Below, one piece after another: positions 45,431 through 49,822 of a stretch of 49,822 bases of DNA. The translations under genes were made by a program, and so were the position numbers. Source of the DNA: Bacteroidales bacterium (GTDB lineage: Bacteria > Bacteroidota > Bacteroidia > Bacteroidales > F082); contig JAKIVD010000025.1 of the NCBI GenBank assembly GCA_021647205.1, forward strand, positions 1 through 49,822. The letters run 5' to 3'. The notes under the pieces were generated by a model. It was not told the origin of the DNA, did not search any database, and saw nothing but the letters and a program-made list of their open reading frames with translations. The first letter of the stretch is position 1, and each line of letters starts with the position of its first letter.

Positions 45431-47512
45431 TTATTTTAGCCACCTGTTGAGCCAGTCGAAGAAAACCCGCTGCCACAGTAGGGCATTTTGGGGTTGCAGT
45501 ACCCAGTGGTTTTCGTCAGGAAAATAAAGGAACTCTGCCGGGACATCCCTCAAAACAGCGGCGTTAAAGGCCGTCATTCCCTGGGTAAACACCACGCGGT
45601 AGTCCTTTTCGCCGTGGATTATCAGAATTGGTGTGTCCCAATTTTGGACATATTTGTGTGGCGAGTGGGCATAAGTTTCCTGTGCCACTTTGTTGTCTTT
45701 TTCCCAGAACGGGCCGCCTTTGTCCCAGTTTTCGAACCACATTTCCTCCGTTTCGAGGTACATGGCTTCTTCGTTAAAAATGCCGTCGTGGGCAATAAAA
45801 GCCTTGAAGCGGCCCTCGTGGTTTCCGGCGAGGTAGAAGACGGCGTAACCGCCTGCACTGGCACCAACAGCCCCGAGTTTGTTTTCGTCGACAAAAGGTT
45901 CTTTGGCCATTTCGTCGATAGCCGTCAGGTAATCGCCCATGCTTTTTCCGTGGTAGTCGCCGCTGATTTGCTCCTGCCATGCCTGTCCGAAACCGGAAAC
46001 CCCCCGGCGGTTGGGGGCAACAATAATGTAGCCGTTGGCCGCCATCAACTGGTAATTCCATCGGTAGTGGAAGTTCTGGCTGAGCGGGCCCTGGGGGCCG
46101 CCTTTGCAGTAAAGCAGGGTGGGGTATTTTTTATTGGGGTCGAAGTGCGGCGGATAAATGATGATGGTCAGCATGTCTTTTCCGTCTGCAGTTTTCATCC
46201 AGCGCTCTTCCACTTTCCCCATGGTAAGCTGCTCAAGCAGTTCTTTGTTTGTAAAAGTGATTTGTTTTGCACTTCCGTTTTTGATTTTAACGGCGTACAA
46301 TTCTGTCGGCATCGACATGGAATTGCGTGTTGCGATTAACAGGTCGCCGGCCAGATCGATACTTCTGTAATCGTGCAGCCCTTCGGTGAGCTTGTCAATA
46401 TTTCCTTTTTCAAGGTTGTAGCGGTATATCTGAAATGTCCCGTGCCAGTCGCTGGTAAAGTAGATGTGCTTGCTGTCGGGCGACCAGAGGAGGTTGCCTG
46501 CATTTTGGTCGAAGTCTTTGGTGGCGTCATATTTTTCGCCGGTTTGCAGGTTCATCACAAACAAGCGGTTTTGATCCGATTCGTATCCGTCCCTTTCCAT
46601 ACTTTCCCAGGCCATATATTTCCCATCCGGAGAAAAAACCGGTGCAACATCAAAGCCCATCATCCCCTCCGTAACATTTGTTGTTTCACCGGTTTCAAGA
46701 TTGTAAAAGTAAATATCCGAATTGGTGGAAAGGGTGGCTGCTTTACCGGTGAGTTTTTTGCAGGTGTAAGCAATGGTTTTGCTGTCGGGCGTCCAGTTTA
46801 CCTGTTCGATGCCACCAAAAGGACTGAGTGGCGACTGGAAGGGTTCTCCTTGAAGAATGTCTTTTTCGTCCCAGATTTTCGTGCCATCGTACTCGGTATA
46901 AAAAACGTGGCTGTAAGTGTTCACCCAATGATCCCAGTGGCGGTACATTAAATCGTCCATCAGTCTTCCCGAAGCTCTTGGCAAGCCTTCAAACAGGGTT
47001 TCAAATTTCTTTTCGATTGGAACTTCCTTTGTAAAAAGAATTTTTGTTTGGTCAGGTGCATATTTAAATCCGGTAATACCACCTTCAATATTGCTGATCT
47101 GATGTTGGCGTGTGCCATCCGGGTTGATTTCCCAAAGCTGGACACTTCCGCTAATGGAACTTAAATAAGCTATTTTTTTTCCGTCGGGTCGCCAAACGGC
47201 ATTAAACTCACTTTTTGGTGAATAGGTCAGTTGCCTGAGGTTTTCGCCATCCACACCAATGCTGTACAACTCGCGGTTCCCTTTGTTTTGTTCGATGCTG
47301 TAATAGCTCACACCAAACAAAACCGTTTTGCCATCGGGTGATACCTGTTGGCCGCTTACGCGTCCGAAAGCCCAGAGCGCCTCGGGCGTCATTAAGTCGT
47401 TTTCTAATTGGATGTCGGGTTTTCCAATTGTTTCGGTGGCTGTCTGCTGAGCAACCAGATTTAAAGCTGCTGTCAGCAAAACAGCGAGAAACACAATTGA
47501 TAGTTTTTTCAT
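45431..47512 (-). CDS. S9-family serine peptidase (DPP5/acylaminoacyl-peptidase-like)
   Basis: Secreted oligopeptidase: signal peptide MKKLSIVFLAVLLTAALNLV with cleavage near AQQ. An N-terminal seven-bladed propeller (residues about 45-420; SPDGKTVLFGVSYYS, PDGKKIAYLSS, SPDGKYMAWESM, SPDSKHIYFTSDWHG) caps a C-terminal alpha/beta hydrolase. Catalytic triad: Ser552 in GASAGGYAVF, Asp637 in HGEKDYRV and His669 in DENHWV. The 693-aa length is close to DPP5 of Porphyromonas and S9C enzymes, which release dipeptides from peptides in the periplasm. It would feed amino acid uptake. Transcribed divergently from the DUF11 surface protein. Confidence 0.92.
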   Translation of the reverse strand: MKKLSIVFLAVLLTAALNLVAQQTATETIGKPDIQLENDLMTPEALWAFGRVSGQQVSPDGKTVLFGVSYYSIEQNKGNRELYSIGVDGENLRQLTYSPKSEFNAVWRPDGKKIAYLSSISGSVQLWEINPDGTRQHQISNIEGGITGFKYAPDQTKILFTKEVPIEKKFETLFEGLPRASGRLMDDLMYRHWDHWVNTYSHVFYTEYDGTKIWDEKDILQGEPFQSPLSPFGGIEQVNWTPDSKTIAYTCKKLTGKAATLSTNSDIYFYNLETGETTNVTEGMMGFDVAPVFSPDGKYMAWESMERDGYESDQNRLFVMNLQTGEKYDATKDFDQNAGNLLWSPDSKHIYFTSDWHGTFQIYRYNLEKGNIDKLTEGLHDYRSIDLAGDLLIATRNSMSMPTELYAVKIKNGSAKQITFTNKELLEQLTMGKVEERWMKTADGKDMLTIIIYPPHFDPNKKYPTLLYCKGGPQGPLSQNFHYRWNYQLMAANGYIIVAPNRRGVSGFGQAWQEQISGDYHGKSMGDYLTAIDEMAKEPFVDENKLGAVGASAGGYAVFYLAGNHEGRFKAFIAHDGIFNEEAMYLETEEMWFENWDKGGPFWEKDNKVAQETYAHSPHKYVQNWDTPILIIHGEKDYRVVFTQGMTAFNAAVLRDVPAEFLYFPDENHWVLQPQNALLWQRVFFDWLNRWLK

Positions 47513-47537
47513 GATATATGATTTAAGGTTGGGGGAA

Positions 47538-47545
47538 CAAAAGTA
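47538..47545 (-). promoter_or_regulatory. -7 box TACTTTTG for the S9 peptidase
   Basis: Minus-strand TAnnTTTG match 26 bp before the ATG at 47512. Confidence 0.5.
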
Positions 47546-47605
47546 AAGAAAGTGGTAAAACTGTAAGGTTTAATTTACGATAAGCTTGAAAGAAGAAGGC
47601 CTGTC

Positions 47606-47618
47606 GGGGGGGGTGGGG
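47606..47618 (+). repeat. Poly-G tract GGGGGGGGTGGGG
   Basis: Eight G, one T and four G in the intergenic region between divergent genes, 26 bp upstream of the -7 box of the surface-protein gene, so close to where its -33 element should lie. Length variation could alter promoter spacing. Confidence 0.9.
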
Positions 47619-47643
47619 TACGTTTTTAGTGTTTAAATTTTCA

Positions 47644-47651
47644 TATATTTG
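47644..47651 (+). promoter_or_regulatory. -7 box TATATTTG for the DUF11 surface protein
   Basis: Perfect TAnnTTTG match 122 bp before the ATG, implying a leader of about 115 nt. No clear TTG at -33, where the poly-G tract nearly reaches. Confidence 0.5.
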
Positions 47652-47773
47652 CAGCCAATTCAGGTTTTTCAGAAGGCCAATCTAAAAAATACTGACGTGT
47701 TCTTATCGAAAACAGTTTATACTGAACTCATGATATACATATAACAAGAAAATAGTTCAAGAAATCATTCGTT

Positions 47774-49822
47774 ATGAAAATTTTTTTTTACTCAACACTG
47801 TCTGCTTCTCAAAAAACAAATCGCAGAGAATCCGGAAACTTAGCTCGAACCCCTAAATACATCAGTACAGGGAAAGTACTGCTGGCTATAATGACTATGC
47901 TGTTATTTAGTTTTACTTCTCCGCTTCACGGCCAGACGGCCGATTTGCTGATGACTAAAACTGTGAGTGATGCTACTCCGAATGTTGGCGATACGATCGT
48001 CTTCACACTGCTGGCACACAACAGTGGCCCAAGTGATGCCACAGGCGTTTCAGTTACCGACACCATTCCCTCAGGATTTACCTGGGTAAGTGACAATAGT
48101 GGCGGCTCCTACAATACTACAACCTGGGTTTGGAATGTTGGCAACCTGGCCAATGGCGCTGACACCACCTTACAGATCAGTGTATCGGTCGATTCTACTG
48201 GTAATTACACCAATATAGCATCAGTTCTTGGCAACGAAACCGATCCAGACCTCACCAATAATGCGGATACGGTTAAGGCAAGACCACCTTCGGCTTTTGA
48301 CTGTGACTGGCGCAATTTGTACGAAGTGCAGTACAATCAATTGTATGCAATGGATGTAATTAACAATAATTTTGATCCAATCGGTCAACCTGCAAGTGGT
48401 AATTTTAACGGTTTGGGTTATAACGTAAATGACGGATTAATCTATGGTTTTGGGACATCTGGTGATTTGACTAATTGGTTGATATCAATTGACACGAACG
48501 GAGTTTATGAAAAACTGGACAGTCTTGATTTTAAATCTTCTTCAGCAGATACAGACACAACCAACCATCTCTGGGGACTTGTAAGTTCCACATATAAAAT
48601 AAATAGGATAGATTTATCGCCCCCATACTCGGTTGTTACTTACACTCCCGTAGGTGGTAACCCGACTGGTTTTCCGTGGGACATTGTTTACATTCCATCG
48701 GCAACTACGGATATTTTTTATGGGCTGAGTAAGACCAGTGCTACGACGGCAAATTTATATACATTCGAGATAACAGGTGCGTCTTCCTATACTTATTCAA
48801 TTAAAGTAGTAAGCGGTTTTACTGGTTCGACCGCTACAATATTTGGAGCTGGATGGACCGATACTTACGATAATTTATATTTTGGACACAATTCATCAGG
48901 AAATATTTATCGAATTCATGATTATACAGGACCATCACCCTGGGCGGAACAATTAATGACGGTTTCTTCTACTGCTAAAAATGACGGGGCCAGCTGCCGT
49001 GATTCTTATCCGCCATTTATTACGGCAGACCTTGCTGTTGTGAAAACTGTTGACAATGCCACCCCTTACATAGGAGATACTGTAATATTTACAATAACAG
49101 TTACGAATAACGGGCCGGATGATGATAATGGTATTTATGTGCAGGATACAATTCCCGCAGGCTATACCTGGGTTTCGGACGATGGTGGTGGCGATTACGA
49201 CCATACTACCTGGACATGGACCATCGGTAATTTAGTAAATGGTGCAAGCGTTACATTGAATATTAATGCAAAAGTAAACACCTTTGGTGATACGATGAAC
49301 ATAGCAACGGTATTTGGTAACGAGTTTGATCCGGTTGACAACAACACCGACAGCATTGCGACCGTTCCCGTACCTGTAACCGATTTGGTGATGGGCAAAA
49401 CGGTGAGCGATGCCACGCCCAATGTTGGCGACACGGTAGTGTTCACCCTGCTGGCGCACAACAATGGCCCGAGCGACGCCACGGGCGTAACGCTCAGCGA
49501 CACCATCCCCACGGGCTACACCTACGTATCGGACAACAGCGGCGGGAGCTACAGCACCAGCACCTGGACATGGACGGTGGGCAGCCTCGCCAACGGTGCC
49601 GACACCACTTTGCAGATCAGCGTATCGGTGGGCGCTTCGGGTGAGTACAACAACATCTCCGTAGTTGATGGCAACGAGTTCGACCCCGACACCACCAACA
49701 ACACCGACAGCATTGCGACCGTTCCCGTACCTGTAACCGATTTGGTGATGGGCAAAACGGTGAGCGATGCCACGCCCAATGTTGGCGACACGGTAGTGTT
49801 CACCCTGCTGGCGCACAACAAC
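47774..49822 (+). CDS. DUF11-repeat surface protein (partial, open at right edge)
   Basis: ATG 47774 opens a frame with no stop to the end of the window (at least 683 codons). A long N-terminal extension precedes a hydrophobic signal segment (KVLLAIMTMLLFSFTSPLHG, cleavage near HGQ). Then a DUF11 domain (TADLLMTKTVSDATPNVGDT..., about residues 55-165), a propeller-like DUF6923-type domain (about 175-420; FNGLGYNVNDGLIYGFG, NHLWGLVSSTYKINRIDL), a second DUF11 (ADLAVVKTVDNATPYIGDTV, about 425-535), and further DUF11 units of 119 residues (DLVMGKTVSDATPNVGDTVV). DUF11 domains are Ig-like stalks of long cell-surface adhesins. A C-terminal sorting domain would be expected beyond the edge. No catalytic site visible. 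Confidence 0.88.
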   Translation, partial: MKIFFYSTLSASQKTNRRESGNLARTPKYISTGKVLLAIMTMLLFSFTSPLHGQTADLLMTKTVSDATPNVGDTIVFTLLAHNSGPSDATGVSVTDTIPSGFTWVSDNSGGSYNTTTWVWNVGNLANGADTTLQISVSVDSTGNYTNIASVLGNETDPDLTNNADTVKARPPSAFDCDWRNLYEVQYNQLYAMDVINNNFDPIGQPASGNFNGLGYNVNDGLIYGFGTSGDLTNWLISIDTNGVYEKLDSLDFKSSSADTDTTNHLWGLVSSTYKINRIDLSPPYSVVTYTPVGGNPTGFPWDIVYIPSATTDIFYGLSKTSATTANLYTFEITGASSYTYSIKVVSGFTGSTATIFGAGWTDTYDNLYFGHNSSGNIYRIHDYTGPSPWAEQLMTVSSTAKNDGASCRDSYPPFITADLAVVKTVDNATPYIGDTVIFTITVTNNGPDDDNGIYVQDTIPAGYTWVSDDGGGDYDHTTWTWTIGNLVNGASVTLNINAKVNTFGDTMNIATVFGNEFDPVDNNTDSIATVPVPVTDLVMGKTVSDATPNVGDTVVFTLLAHNNGPSDATGVTLSDTIPTGYTYVSDNSGGSYSTSTWTWTVGSLANGADTTLQISVSVGASGEYNNISVVDGNEFDPDTTNNTDSIATVPVPVTDLVMGKTVSDATPNVGDTVVFTLLAHNN
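49339..49822 (+). repeat. 357-bp tandem repeat in the DUF11 gene
   Basis: Positions 49339-49464 are identical to 49696-49821 (126 of 126 bases; the next base differs), a period of 357 bp or 119 codons. The upstream DUF11 units at 47940-48270 and 49025-49330 are diverged and more AT-rich, so the last copies are a recent expansion. This will hamper assembly and can vary in number. Confidence 0.93.

Noticed and set aside
49195..49816. Repetitive minus-strand frames opposite the DUF11 repeats
   Set aside because: They exist only because the sense strand is a repeat with strong codon bias.

Overview
The window comes from a bacterium of the phylum Bacteroidota, most likely class Bacteroidia (Marinilabiliales/Bacteroidales-like; this rank is inferred). 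The evidence is repeated TAnnTTTG -7 promoter boxes without Shine-Dalgarno sequences, a fused FeoA-FeoB protein, a DUF5063 protein, a NUMOD4/HNH protein, a long exported protein of a type I associate with Bacteroidota, a DPP5-like S9 peptidase, and DUF11-repeat surface proteins. I see no rRNA, tRNA or CRISPR array.

Left accessory island (about 1-8400). After the last codons of an unidentified gene and a hairpin terminator comes a 5'-truncated IS110-family transposase. Then follow four strikingly AT-rich genes: three unknown proteins in tight tandem (278, 360 and 765 aa, the last with a PIN-nuclease-like N-terminus) and a UvrD/PcrA-type helicase. A truncated IS3-family element abuts the helicase stop codon. 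Composition, packing, unknown proteins plus a helicase, and IS debris on both sides make this the best candidate for an undescribed system, plausibly anti-phage defence.

Core block (about 8430-32060). Mostly housekeeping: tpiA, prmA, a 1499-aa exported protein, dnaN, a PatB/MalY-type C-S lyase, an SRPBCC-GyrI fusion, ligA, a GT-C membrane glycosyltransferase, arginine deiminase, a YbaK/ProX tRNA deacylase, a TolB-like propeller lipoprotein, uvrA, an ECF sigma factor, a small ORF with its own terminator, nth, a decayed SulP permease, and bcp-recA. DNA replication and repair genes (dnaN, ligA, uvrA, nth, recA) are well represented.

Variable middle (about 32180-35600). A TPR lipoprotein is followed by a scrambled 490-bp spacer. 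The spacer holds a second copy of the TPR gene's last 12 codons, differing only at synonymous sites, plus palindromes and a duplicated leader-like sequence. Two unknown lipoproteins follow.

Right block (about 35600-49822). FeoAB, a NUMOD4/HNH protein, a DUF5063 protein, and a sugar-nucleotide cluster: phosphohexomutase, dTDP-4-dehydrorhamnose reductase, UDP-glucuronate decarboxylase and UDP-glucose dehydrogenase. Together these feed UDP-glucuronate, UDP-xylose and dTDP-rhamnose into surface polysaccharide. An S9 peptidase is divergent from a large DUF11-repeat surface protein that runs off the right edge; its 357-bp DNA repeats are nearly identical.
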